From: a virus
Virus record (IMG/VR): IMGVR_UViG_3300032286_000042
Coordinates: 1 to 22,479 of that record
DNA length: 22,479 nucleotides
Direction: 5' to 3' (one strand)
The number at the start of each line of letters is the position of its first letter. The stretch's first letter is position 1. The notes under the pieces were generated by a model, which saw only the letters and a program-made list of their open reading frames with translations, searched no databases and was not told the origin of the DNA. This document shows positions 13,921 to 21,328 of this stretch, in pieces. Position numbers and translations under genes: made by a program.

Positions 13921-14691
13921 ATGGTCGCAGTCGCAATTGCCGGAGCCGCCGCTGTTGGTGCTGGCGCGTCCATCTACAGCTCAAGCAAAGCCGCTGACGC
14001 GCAGAAAGAGGGCATTGCTGCCTCGACCGCCGCGCAGCAGGCGGCGGCGGATAAGAGCATCGCCGCCCAACGCGAAATGTTTGACATTGGCCGCGCGGAC
14101 CTCGCGCCGTACCGTGAAGGCGGCGTCACAGCGCAAAATCAAATCTTGCAGCTATTGGGGATTGGCGGCAACACTTCAGCGGAAAATTACGGAAAATACG
14201 CTAAAGATTTCGGCATGTCGGACTTTACGGCAGATCCTGGCTATGGGTTCCGCTTTGACCAAGGCATGAAGGCGTTAAACGCCAGCGCCGCCGCGCGCGG
14301 TATGGGCATGTCTGGCGCGAACATTAAAGGCGCTACGGAATACGGTCAAAACATGGGCTCGCAAGAGTACCAGAACGCATTCAACCGCTATCAGACTAAC
14401 CGCACCAATCAACTTACTCCGTTGCAAGGCTTGTATACCGGCGGTCAGGCGGCCGCTGCCGGATCTGCGGCGCAAGCAGGCGCGCTGGGCCAGAATTTGG
14501 GTCAGACTTACACTAATCTGGGCCAAGGTCTGGCGCAGGGGGCTGCGGCAACGGGCAGCGCAAATGCCTCAGCGTACATGAACATGGGCAACTCGCTGAC
14601 AAACGCGTTGAGCGGCGGTTTGAACGCGTACATGGGGTATAACAACATGCAGGCGTACAACGCTCGCACTGCGGCAATGGCTAGGCAATGA
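13921..14691 (+). CDS. Internal virion / DNA ejection protein, gp7-like position
   Basis: Encodes 256 residues. The N-terminus VAVAIAGAAAVGAGASIYSS is a glycine-zipper-like hydrophobic segment (residues 2-21) suited to membrane insertion, followed by an Ala/Gln-rich helix (AQKEGIAASTAAQQAAADKS). A central motif FTADPGYGFRFDQGMKALNA followed by SAAARGMGMSG (residues about 101-131) recurs in phage DNA-transfer proteins. The C-terminal 110 residues are a Gly/Ala/Asn/Gln-rich low-complexity region. In P22 the equivalent slot holds gp7, gp20 and gp16, which are ejected with DNA and form a conduit across the envelope. One base separates it from the GNAT stop. Similarity to gp7 itself cannot be judged by eye, so the assignment rests on composition, motif and order. 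Confidence 0.75.
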   Translation: MVAVAIAGAAAVGAGASIYSSSKAADAQKEGIAASTAAQQAAADKSIAAQREMFDIGRADLAPYREGGVTAQNQILQLLGIGGNTSAENYGKYAKDFGMSDFTADPGYGFRFDQGMKALNASAAARGMGMSGANIKGATEYGQNMGSQEYQNAFNRYQTNRTNQLTPLQGLYTGGQAAAAGSAAQAGALGQNLGQTYTNLGQGLAQGAAATGSANASAYMNMGNSLTNALSGGLNAYMGYNNMQAYNARTAAMARQ

Positions 14692-14701
14692 GGGTCCGAT
14701 A

Positions 14702-16753
14702 ATGGTTGATTACAATATCGCGGTCCCGCAGCAGCAGCTTTTTCAAGCTCCTGACTTTACGCAGAACGCTATGCGTATGCAGCAAGCGCAGTTGCAGGAA
14801 ATGCAAATGCAGGAGCTTGCGCGCAAAAATGCCGCCGCCAGAAACACACAGCAGCTATATGCTGACCCCAATTTTGACCAATTTTCGCCGGAAGGAATTC
14901 GACGATTAGCCCAAACTGGTGGGTATGAGGCAGGAATTGCGGCGGCAAACGCCGCTCGGCAGATAGAAGATTTGCAGCGGCGAACAGCCCTTACTAACGC
15001 GGGGCTTGAAAAAACTCGTCTAGAGATAGGTGCTGCGCAATACGACATAGCACAAAATCGTTTGGCGGCTATTCCGCCAGGCGACGCAAAAGGTTACGCA
15101 GAATGGGACCGCGTGCATGGCCCCGCCTACAGAGCCAACGGCGTAAGTCTCCCCACGCCGGAGCAGTGGGCGCAAGACCCGACAGGTAGACTTCAAGGCC
15201 ATATGGTTTCTACGTCCCAGTCTGTCCGAGAGCGCGCGGCGAAGCGTGAAGAAGCCGGTCGATTTAGAGTGCAGATGACCGAAGCAGGTCCTATGGCGAC
15301 AAATGACTTAGGCCAGTTTAGGATGGCTACGGAACTTCGTGACGGCGCTCCGATGGGCGGCGGCGCAGGTGCTCCTGCGGTTGGTGGCGCTCCGATGGGT
15401 GGCGCTGGTGCTCCGGCGATGCCGGGGGCAGGCGCGGCTCCCGCTGGCTTTGACATGGACCGGGCTAAGCAGGCTATTGCGGGCATTGAGAGCGGCGGCA
15501 GGTACGGCGCTCTTGGGCCGGTCACGGATCGTGGCGACCGCGCATTCGGCAAGTACCAGGTCATGGGCGCGAACATCCCTTCGTGGACCAAGGAAGCCCT
15601 TGGCCGCAGCATGACGCCTGCTGAGTTCTTGGCTAGCCCAGAAGCTCAGGAGCGAGTGTTTGAGACGCAGTTTGGCAAGAGCGTCGCCAAATATGGCAAC
15701 CCAGTTGACGCCGCGTCTGTGTGGTTCTCCGGGCGTCCGCTTGCGAAGGCGGGCAACGCTTCGGACGTGCTGGGGACGACCGTCCCGCAGTACGCGCAGA
15801 AGTTTATGGCCGCATATGAAGGTGGCGCTAACGCGCCCGCCATGATGCGCGCGCCGGGGTTTGCGTCCAGCTCAGGCATTCCGGCCAACGTTGGCCTTCC
15901 GGTCGCGCCGGTAATGAACGCGCTCGCAGGCCCGCAGCCCCCGCAGCAGGGCAATGCTCTCGCCATGCAGGCTGCTCCGATGACGCAGTTGCAGGCTGCG
16001 CCAATGTTGCAGCAGCAGCCCGCGCCGGAAATTACCGCGCCGCAGCCCGCACCCGCGCCGACTACGTTTGAAGAAATGCAACGCACGGCCAACGCCCGTA
16101 ACCTAGAAAAACAACGCGCTATTGAAACCATGAAGGCGCAAGTTGCGGCGGAGGCACCGCCGCGCGCCATGACCGCGCAGCAAGAGCGCTTCATGCTCAA
16201 CACGGTATCTAAGGATCGTTTGTCGGCTGAAACCACTATCGGCACTATGGACGATGTGCTTAAGGCCGTGAAAGACGTGCAAGACCTTACACCCAAGCAG
16301 AAGGAAAGCGTAACCGGCATAACGGCAAAACTTCCGCCGGTTTTTGCCGATTCGCGAACGGCCCGCACCAAGCTTGACAATCTCAAGGGCGTGGTGACGC
16401 AGATGGGCAAGCGCGTTGCGTCGCTCGGCGGCGCAATCGGTAGCATGGCGGTTGCGGAATGGAAGATTGTGTCGGACGCCATCGCGTCGTTGGACACGAC
16501 CAATATGAACCCCAAAGACCTTAACGACCAGCTTGACATTATCGCCGCCAAAGCCAACGCGGCTGCGGCGCGCACCAAAGACGCTTACGAGCGGCAGTAC
16601 GAAGAGCTGAAAACTAAGCACGGAACCCGTTTTGATCTGAGCGGCGGCGCTGCGGCAACGACGGCGAAAGTGCCCGCGATTGGCGCGACCGATAGCGGGT
16701 ATCGTTTTAAGGGCGGCGATCCCGCGAAGGCTGACAGCTGGGAAAAAATCTAA
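14702..16753 (+). CDS. Ejection-type virion protein with internal lytic transglycosylase-like domain
   Basis: Encodes 683 residues. Residues 1-120 are Gln/Met/Ala-rich helical sequence. Residues about 215-242 are a Gly/Ala/Pro linker with a duplicated unit. Residues about 253-372 are a muralytic domain: AIAGIESGGRYGALGP with E263 as candidate catalytic acid, FGKYQVMGANIPSW, then MTPAEFLASPEAQERVFETQ and VDAASVWFSGRPLAKAG match the lysozyme-like transglycosylase domains of phage virions. Residues 376-470 are Pro/Ala/Gln-rich and flexible; the remaining C-terminus is helical with coiled-coil character. It likely travels in the head and locally opens peptidoglycan during DNA entry. Start ATG 14702 follows AGGG. 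Stop TAATG-overlaps the next gene. It could also be compared with gp20/gp16-like proteins, which in P22 also have roles in ejection. Confidence 0.85.
   Translation: MVDYNIAVPQQQLFQAPDFTQNAMRMQQAQLQEMQMQELARKNAAARNTQQLYADPNFDQFSPEGIRRLAQTGGYEAGIAAANAARQIEDLQRRTALTNAGLEKTRLEIGAAQYDIAQNRLAAIPPGDAKGYAEWDRVHGPAYRANGVSLPTPEQWAQDPTGRLQGHMVSTSQSVRERAAKREEAGRFRVQMTEAGPMATNDLGQFRMATELRDGAPMGGGAGAPAVGGAPMGGAGAPAMPGAGAAPAGFDMDRAKQAIAGIESGGRYGALGPVTDRGDRAFGKYQVMGANIPSWTKEALGRSMTPAEFLASPEAQERVFETQFGKSVAKYGNPVDAASVWFSGRPLAKAGNASDVLGTTVPQYAQKFMAAYEGGANAPAMMRAPGFASSSGIPANVGLPVAPVMNALAGPQPPQQGNALAMQAAPMTQLQAAPMLQQQPAPEITAPQPAPAPTTFEEMQRTANARNLEKQRAIETMKAQVAAEAPPRAMTAQQERFMLNTVSKDRLSAETTIGTMDDVLKAVKDVQDLTPKQKESVTGITAKLPPVFADSRTARTKLDNLKGVVTQMGKRVASLGGAIGSMAVAEWKIVSDAIASLDTTNMNPKDLNDQLDIIAAKANAAAARTKDAYERQYEELKTKHGTRFDLSGGAAATTAKVPAIGATDSGYRFKGGDPAKADSWEKI
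15344..15427 (+). repeat. 42-base imperfect direct duplication in ejection-protein linker
   Basis: Two adjacent 42-base units (15344-15385 and 15386-15427) both begin ggcgctccgatggg. They encode GAPMGGGAGAPAVG and GAPMGGAGAPAMPG, forming the flexible linker before the muralytic domain. The units differ by substitutions and a shifted glycine. Confidence 0.7.
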
Positions 16754-18300
16754 TGGCCGGACCTTGGGAGAAATACGCAGCCCCTAGCGCCGAAGAAGGC
16801 CCGTGGTCTAAATACGCGCCCGCTGCGGAAGCGCGCGCGCCAGCCGCGCCCGCTGCTGCGCAGCCACCAGCCATTGACGCGGTTCCGCAAGGCCGCAGCG
16901 GGCGGATGCGCGAGGCGTTTACGCGCCCGGCGGACACCAGCAACATCCCCGTGCAGACGCTGCCGGAGATGGGCGCACGGTACAAGGATATTGGTGTCGG
17001 CGCGGGGCAAGGCGCGCTGGCGGCTATCGCGGGGCTGCCTGGTGACGTAGCAAGTTTGGCGGTAAACAACCCGTTCACGTCGCAGAACCTCGCAAACGAA
17101 TGGTTTGGCGCGGCGAATAAAGACGTGGCGTCTGGCCGCATGTTGGGCGGCATAGCTACAGGTCTTGCCGCGCCGGGGCTAGGCGTGGCAAAAAACGCTT
17201 TGGCGGCAAGAAATTACCCGCTTGCGGCTAAGGGCGCAGGCGCGGCGCAGTTCGTGCTTGACCCCCTATCGCCAATGGTAGCGGGCGCAATCAATGCAGG
17301 CGCGCGCGGTGCAAAGGCTGTTGGCAACATCGGGCGCGCGGCTGAAGAGGCTACGCCAACGACGGCGGGGCTTCTTAATGAAGCCCGCGAAAGTTACCGC
17401 GTAATGGACGAGTCAAATTTGGCTATTAGCCCCAACGTGCTTCAGGCTACCGTTGGAGACATTAAGAAGTCGCTTGAGTCGTCGCGATACTTGGAAGAGC
17501 TTGACCCAATAGCCAAAAACTTTTTGAAAGTGCTGGACGAGCGGGCGCAGGCTCCGCAGTCGCTTACGCAATTGGACGCTTTGCGCGGCAAAGCCCGTGA
17601 TCTAGCGTCTGAAGCGACGGGGGGCGAGCGAAAAGTTTTGTCTTCCATTTCGCGCGCGTTGGACGAGACGCTTAACAACTTGGATGTGACTAAGGTTGTT
17701 CCAAAAGACGCCGCGCTTCCTTTTGCTGCGCCGGAAACTGTACGGGATGCGTTGACGACCGCGCGCGACAAATTTGGCCGCGCGGCCAAAAGCGCTGAAA
17801 TTGAAACGCTTATCCACAGGGCGGACGTATCCACGCAAGATAACCCGATTAAAGCTTTGCGAACAGAGTTTTCCGCGCTGGCGAAGAACGAGGACCGTTT
17901 GGCGCAATACTCAACGGCAGAGCAGAAAATTATTAAGGACATCGCGGCGGGCAACATCGGGTCTAGCACGCTTCAAGGTCTTGAGAACCTCATGCCAGGC
18001 TTCAGCCGAAGCAGCATGTTCGGTAACTTTATGGCCGCGACGGCGGGCGTTGTTGGGTCGTCCATTGGCGGCCCCGTTGGGTCTTTGGCGTTTAGCCTTC
18101 CCGGCGCGATAGGCAAATCGGCGGAAGCGGCGCGTGGCGCGCAGGCGGTGCCCTTCGCTAACCGATTTGCGGAAGGCATCCGCGCGGGCAATATCGGCAA
18201 CGCGATGGCTGAACCGTTCACGTCTACGGCCGCCGTGCGTAACTTCCTCCGCCCCGGCGTCGGCGCGTACAACGCATTCAGTCAACAATCTAACCAGTGA
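16753..18300 (+). CDS. Internal virion / ejection protein
   Basis: Encodes 515 residues. The N-terminus carries two copies of a GPW-x-KYA motif (residues 3-9 and 16-22), a short repeat I have seen at the N-terminus of phage internal virion proteins, followed by an Ala/Pro-rich linker to about residue 45. Hydrophobic glycine-rich stretches occur near residues 79-103 (IGVGAGQGALAAIAGLPGDV) and 422-450 (MFGNFMAATAGVVGSSIGGP), interspersed with long charged helices (residues 215-400). This mix of amphipathic helices and glycine-rich membrane-active segments is typical of proteins that are ejected and insert in the envelope. It lies last in the ejection series, the place of P22 gp16. No enzymatic motif is visible. 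TAATG overlaps the upstream stop. Confidence 0.75.
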   Translation: MAGPWEKYAAPSAEEGPWSKYAPAAEARAPAAPAAAQPPAIDAVPQGRSGRMREAFTRPADTSNIPVQTLPEMGARYKDIGVGAGQGALAAIAGLPGDVASLAVNNPFTSQNLANEWFGAANKDVASGRMLGGIATGLAAPGLGVAKNALAARNYPLAAKGAGAAQFVLDPLSPMVAGAINAGARGAKAVGNIGRAAEEATPTTAGLLNEARESYRVMDESNLAISPNVLQATVGDIKKSLESSRYLEELDPIAKNFLKVLDERAQAPQSLTQLDALRGKARDLASEATGGERKVLSSISRALDETLNNLDVTKVVPKDAALPFAAPETVRDALTTARDKFGRAAKSAEIETLIHRADVSTQDNPIKALRTEFSALAKNEDRLAQYSTAEQKIIKDIAAGNIGSSTLQGLENLMPGFSRSSMFGNFMAATAGVVGSSIGGPVGSLAFSLPGAIGKSAEAARGAQAVPFANRFAEGIRAGNIGNAMAEPFTSTAAVRNFLRPGVGAYNAFSQQSNQ

Positions 18301-18308
18301 TCGGTGAC

Positions 18309-18542
18309 ATGGAACCTCAGACCATTATCAACATCGCTGGCGGTCTCGTCCTCTCGGTCGTGGGCTGGTTGGCGCGAGAGCTGTGGGGCGCGGTCAAAGA
18401 CTTGCGCGAGGACATCCACCGAATTGAGGTCGATCTGCCCAAGACCTACGTCCCCCGCGTAGACATTGACGCACGGATGAAACATATCGAGGACATGTTC
18501 CAACGCATCTACGACAAGCTAGACGCAAAGGCGGACAAATAA
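18309..18542 (+). CDS. Small membrane-anchored coiled-coil protein, lysis-module member
   Basis: Encodes 77 residues from ATG 18309, or 81 from GTG 18297, which overlaps the upstream stop (GTGA). I prefer the ATG because similar proteins begin M-E/D-x-QTII, but neither start has a clear Shine-Dalgarno. Residues about 5-22 (TIINIAGGLVLSVVGWLA) form one transmembrane helix; the rest is a charged helix (DLREDIHRIEVDLPKTYV and RMKHIEDMFQRIYDKLDAKA) of coiled-coil type. Its place directly before a holin and endolysin suggests a holin-like, pinholin or spanin-type role (inference). TAATG couples it to the holin. Confidence 0.75.
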   Translation: MEPQTIINIAGGLVLSVVGWLARELWGAVKDLREDIHRIEVDLPKTYVPRVDIDARMKHIEDMFQRIYDKLDAKADK

Positions 18543-18934
18543 TGGCTTTCGGTTTTGACGACGCCATCGCGGCGGCTTTACGTGTCCTCGACAAGTTCGT
18601 GCCCGACCCGGAGGCGAAGGCCAAGGCGGAGAGCGAGCTGCGGTCCAGCCTTCAGGCGTGGGACAAGAGCCAGACCGACGTGAACGCGGTCGAGGCAGCC
18701 AACCCAAACCTGTTCGTCTCCGGGTGGCGTCCCTTTATTGGCTGGGTCTGCGGCCTTGCGCTGGCCTATCAGTACGTTGCAGCGCCGCTCCTAATGTGGG
18801 TGGCAACCAGCCTGCACATCGCGATGGCGGCCCCGCCCAAGCTCGACGGGATGCTGTGGGAGTTGGTCTTCGCGCTGCTCGGCATGGGCGGCCTTCGCAC
18901 GCTGGAGAAGGTCAAGGGAGTGGCGCGCAAATGA
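18542..18934 (+). CDS. Holin, three-TM GTA-type family
   Basis: Encodes 130 residues. Holins oligomerise in the inner membrane and open at a set time to let endolysin reach the peptidoglycan. The N-terminal 55 residues are a soluble amphipathic helix region (DDAIAAALRVLDKFVPDPEA), followed by the signature NLFVSGWRPFIGWVCGLALA and three hydrophobic segments at about 64-80, 82-96 and 103-118. This is the layout of the three-TM holins of gene transfer agents and related phages of alphaproteobacteria. The start overlaps the previous stop (TAATG) and the stop overlaps the endolysin start (ATGA). Confidence 0.88.
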   Translation: MAFGFDDAIAAALRVLDKFVPDPEAKAKAESELRSSLQAWDKSQTDVNAVEAANPNLFVSGWRPFIGWVCGLALAYQYVAAPLLMWVATSLHIAMAAPPKLDGMLWELVFALLGMGGLRTLEKVKGVARK

Positions 18935-19449
18935 AGGGCAACTTCGACCGTTCCTTGAAGATGATGCTGGCGCACGAAGGCGGCTACGTCTGCAACCCGC
19001 GCGACCCTGGAGGCATGACCAACCTCGGCGTCACCAAGGCGGTGTGGGAGTCCTACATCGATTGCGACGTGACGGAATCGCAGATGCGGGCGCTGACGCC
19101 CGCCAAGGTCGCGCCGCTGTACAAGGAGCGGTACTGGGACGCCGTGCGCGCCGACGAGCTGCCAGCAGGCGTGGACTACGCCATGTTCGACTTCGCGGTG
19201 AACTCCGGCCCCGTGCGCGCCATCAGGACGTTGCAGTCGTCGCTGGCGATCACAACAGACGGCATGATCGGCCCGCGCACGCTGAAGGCCGTCAGCATGA
19301 GCGCGCCCACTGTCGTGATCGACAACCTGTGCCGCGAGCGCGTGCAGTTCTTGGCCCGGCTCTCGACCTATAAGACCTTCGGGCGCGGCTGGACCCGCCG
19401 CGTCAACGAGGTGGAAGTGCTGGCTAGGGAGATGGCCGCGCTGCGTTAA
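18931..19449 (+). CDS. Endolysin, glycosyl hydrolase 108-type muramidase
   Basis: Encodes 172 residues, the normal size of GH108 endolysins. They hydrolyse the N-acetylmuramic acid-N-acetylglucosamine bond in peptidoglycan. E16 in HEGGYV is the catalytic acid in this family; NPRDPGGMTNLGVTKAVWE (residues 22-40) completes the conserved N-terminal block. The C-terminal part from about residue 85 (VDYAMFDFAVNSGPVRAIRT then TDGMIGPRTLKAV) is the PG_binding_3-type domain that usually follows. No signal peptide is seen, so export depends on the holin. ATG 18931 overlaps the holin stop; the frame is open further upstream, but only as a shadow of the holin. The 3' end overlaps the convergent minus-strand gene by 26 bases. 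Confidence 0.93.
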   Translation: MKGNFDRSLKMMLAHEGGYVCNPRDPGGMTNLGVTKAVWESYIDCDVTESQMRALTPAKVAPLYKERYWDAVRADELPAGVDYAMFDFAVNSGPVRAIRTLQSSLAITTDGMIGPRTLKAVSMSAPTVVIDNLCRERVQFLARLSTYKTFGRGWTRRVNEVEVLAREMAALR

Positions 19450-19627
19450 GCACGGCCAGCAGCTCGTCACGCTCGCGTGAGGCGCGCAATGCTGTGAACC
19501 GCTGGTGCAGCCGCACGACGACGGTGCCCCGGCGCATCCCGACCAGCTCGTCCTGCAACAACTGCTGGACCGCTGCTTCGGACAGCTCGGGCAGCTTCTT
19601 GTTAAGATCGCGCCAGTTCATCGTCAT
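19424..19627 (-). CDS. Small helical protein downstream of the helicase
   Basis: Encodes 67 residues from ATG 19627 (MTMNWRDLNKKLPELSEAAV), overlapping the helicase stop by ATGA (19627-19624); an in-frame ATG at 19621 (MNWRDL) is an alternative start. The protein appears all helical, with a conserved-looking core VQQLLQDELVGMRRGTVVVR then LHQRFTALRASRERDELLAV. Small proteins with NWR-x-LN at the start and LHQR-x-x-ALR-x-xRER in the middle occur beside phage replication genes, with unknown function. The 3' end runs 26 bases into the endolysin gene on the other strand. It is the last gene of the minus-strand operon. Confidence 0.75.
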   Translation of the reverse strand: MTMNWRDLNKKLPELSEAAVQQLLQDELVGMRRGTVVVRLHQRFTALRASRERDELLAVLNAARPSP

Positions 19628-20967
19628 GCTTTTAGTTCCTCTAGGGCTATGTCCGAGATCGCGCGCTTGTCGCGCAGGGCGGACCAGATCCGTTCGTCGA
19701 TAGTCTTATTACAAAGCAGCAGGTAACACCAGACCGGCTGCGTCTGCCCACCCCGGTGCAGGCGTCCGACCGTCTGCTCGTAGAGTTCCAGCGACCAGGG
19801 CAGCGACACGAAGACGATCTTGTTGCCGCCGTGTTGCAGATTGAGGCCGTGGCCCGCTGACTTGGGATGGATCAGCAGCAGTTCGATCTGCCCCGCGTTC
19901 CAGCGTTCGATGGCGTTGGCGTCGTCAATCGTTTGGGCGTGCGGAAAGCGCCGCAACAGCTCGGCCAGCTCCTCCTTGTAGTTATAGACGACGAGCGTGT
20001 TCGCCCGCTGGTTCTCATCCAGCAGCTCGGCCAGCCGGTCGAACTTGTGACCGCTGATCCAGATCGCGCGCTTGTCCACGTCGAACTTGCCCGGCCTGTC
20101 GCTGGCGGTCGTCGTGCTGTGGTAGACGAACCCGGAGGCCATCTGTTGCAGCTTGCTCGTCACGGCGGCCGCGTTGGCCGCGATGACCTGATCCGATCCC
20201 AGCTCCAGCATCAGGTCGCGCTTCATAATGTTATAAGGTTTGATGTCGGTCATGTCGCACGCCAGCTCGACCGTATGCAGCGGCGGCAGCTTGTCGGCGT
20301 ACACGCCAGGCTCCAGCACGAACGTCGCAGGCTTGATCGTCGCCATGATCTGCTCCAGCGATCCTTTGCGGGGCGACCACTCGCCGAAGTCGCGGTTGAT
20401 GCAGACGAAGTAGCGTTGCAGGAACGCGCCCTTGGACCGGCCCAGCAGCTTCTGATCCACGATCTTGCACTGGCCAAACACGTCTTCCAGACCGTTGGAC
20501 GTGAACGAGCCGGTCAAGCCCCAACGGTAGCGCACGCCCTTGAGGAGCTTCTCCAGCGCTTTGAACCGCTTTCCGCTAGGGTTCTTAACGCGCGTCAGCT
20601 CGTCGAACACCACGCCGTCGAAGCGGCGCATGTCAGCCTCCGTCAGCGTCTGGATGTTGTCGTAGTTCATGACGACCACGTCGGCGTCGGACGCCAGCGC
20701 AGCCGTCCGCTGTGCCGGCGTGCCGACCGCCAGCGCCATCGTCAACCCCGCCGCCCACTTGGGCCGCTCGACCGGCCACACGTCGGTGCAGACCCGCTTG
20801 GGCGCTAGGATCAGCCACCGCCGGGCGTAGCCGTCTGACACCGCCGCCGCCAGCGCCGTGAGCGTGATGGCGGTCTTGCCCGCGCCGACCGGCGCGAGGA
20901 TCATGGCGGTATCGTGCTCGAACAGGAAGTCGGCCGCGTCGTCCTGGTACGGTCTGAGCTTTAGCAT
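19624..20967 (-). CDS. Superfamily 2 helicase, SNF2-like
   Basis: Encodes 447 residues from ATG 20967 (MLKLRPYQDDAADFLFEHDT). The frame is open upstream to 21129, but those 54 residues are a shadow of the nuclease gene. Motifs in order: Q-like LRPYQ (4-8); Walker A APVGAGKT (25-32); Walker B DEL in VVFDELTRVKNP (119-130); motif III LTGSFTSNGLEDVFGQ (151-166); motifs V/VI SAGHGLNLQ and QTVGRLHRGGQ (398-408). All ATPase motifs are intact. Such enzymes translocate on duplex DNA using ATP and are common in phage replication/recombination clusters; unwinding is not established for all members. The start overlaps the end of the VRR-NUC gene by seven bases, and the stop is shared with the next gene, so all three form an operon. 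Confidence 0.93.
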   Translation of the reverse strand: MLKLRPYQDDAADFLFEHDTAMILAPVGAGKTAITLTALAAAVSDGYARRWLILAPKRVCTDVWPVERPKWAAGLTMALAVGTPAQRTAALASDADVVVMNYDNIQTLTEADMRRFDGVVFDELTRVKNPSGKRFKALEKLLKGVRYRWGLTGSFTSNGLEDVFGQCKIVDQKLLGRSKGAFLQRYFVCINRDFGEWSPRKGSLEQIMATIKPATFVLEPGVYADKLPPLHTVELACDMTDIKPYNIMKRDLMLELGSDQVIAANAAAVTSKLQQMASGFVYHSTTTASDRPGKFDVDKRAIWISGHKFDRLAELLDENQRANTLVVYNYKEELAELLRRFPHAQTIDDANAIERWNAGQIELLLIHPKSAGHGLNLQHGGNKIVFVSLPWSLELYEQTVGRLHRGGQTQPVWCYLLLCNKTIDERIWSALRDKRAISDIALEELKA

Positions 20968-21239
20968 CCCGTCTCCCGCGCCCACTCGTTGATCTCTTCG
21001 CGTGACCACAGGCAAGCGTAGTCCTGTTGCAGCGTCAGCATGTCGGCGGCGAATTTGGTCTGGAGCGGTGCCAGCCGCCCGCCCTTCTTCTTCAGCTCCA
21101 CGAACCACGTCTGGCCGTTGGGCAGGCACGCGACTTGGTCCGACACGCCGCGCAGGTTGGGCGACTTGAACTTGTACGTCCGCCCACCCATGCGGGCGAC
21201 CGTCCAGATGAAATACGCCTCAATTTCTTTCTCAAGCAT
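20961..21239 (-). CDS. VRR-NUC domain nuclease
   Basis: Encodes 92 residues from ATG 21239 (MLEKEIEAYFIWTVARMGGR), preceded on this strand by GGGAG at 21252-21248, eight bases away; an upstream ATG at 21287 in the same frame has no ribosome site. The fold is a minimal PD-(D/E)XK nuclease. Visible active-site residues are D34 in GVSDQV, E48 and K50 in FVELKKKGG, and Q60 in LAPLQTKF, the complete VRR-NUC set. Stand-alone VRR-NUC proteins in phages are thought to cleave branched DNA, such as Holliday junctions, during recombination and packaging. Its operon partner is the helicase, with a seven-base overlap. It is divergently oriented to the DUF2800-type gene. Confidence 0.92.
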   Translation of the reverse strand: MLEKEIEAYFIWTVARMGGRTYKFKSPNLRGVSDQVACLPNGQTWFVELKKKGGRLAPLQTKFAADMLTLQQDYACLWSREEINEWARETGC

Positions 21240-21249
21240 GTTTTTTGCT

Positions 21250-21277
21250 CCCGTTGCAAGAAAAGCTATTGCACGGG
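21250..21277. promoter_or_regulatory. Inverted repeat in divergent intergenic region
   Basis: CCCGTTGCAA (21250-21259) and TTGCACGGG (21269-21277) pair over nine base pairs with one bulged base and a nine-base loop. It lies between the divergent VRR-NUC and DUF2800-type genes. On the minus strand one arm runs into the GGGAG ribosome site of the nuclease gene, so an RNA hairpin could mask it; on DNA it could be an operator. Confidence 0.5.
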
Positions 21278-21280
21278 GGC

Positions 21281-21309
21281 CAAACATTGTCTAGCGTCTG
21301 GCTTGTCAA
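21281..21309 (-). promoter_or_regulatory. Candidate promoter for VRR-NUC/helicase operon
   Basis: A perfect -35 consensus TTGACA reads on the minus strand at 21309-21304. A weak -10 candidate (ATGTTT, 21287-21282) follows after 16 bases. It points towards the VRR-NUC gene. The -10 is poor, so this is tentative. Confidence 0.35.
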
Positions 21310-21328
21310 AAACACGGAAGGTTCACGA

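Noticed and set aside
15646-16578. Minus-strand open frame (310 codons) opposite the muralytic ejection gene
   Set aside because: Shadow of a real gene: low-complexity Ala/Ser/Cys-rich translation, no ribosome site and no family pattern.
18658-18930. Possible N-terminal extension of the endolysin
   Set aside because: It is an out-of-frame shadow of the holin gene; GH108 proteins begin just before the EGGY motif, matching ATG 18931.
19467-19480. Hairpin TCACG-CTCG-CGTGA as a terminator between the convergent operons
   Set aside because: The stem is only five base pairs, it has no T-tract on either strand and it lies inside the minus-strand small gene.
19867-20808. Plus-strand open frame (313 codons) opposite the helicase
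   Set aside because: The helicase frame has all expected motifs; the opposite translation is Arg/His/Gln/Val-rich without a domain.
20968-21129. Possible 54-residue N-terminal extension of the helicase
   Set aside because: This stretch codes for the VRR-NUC active site in another frame; the helicase family normally begins near the LRPYQ motif, matching the ATG at 20967.
21245-21328. Possible 28-residue N-terminal extension of the DUF2800-type protein
   Set aside because: The ATG at 21329 has a good ribosome site (GGAAGG) and the family-like start; the upstream part overlaps the candidate control region.
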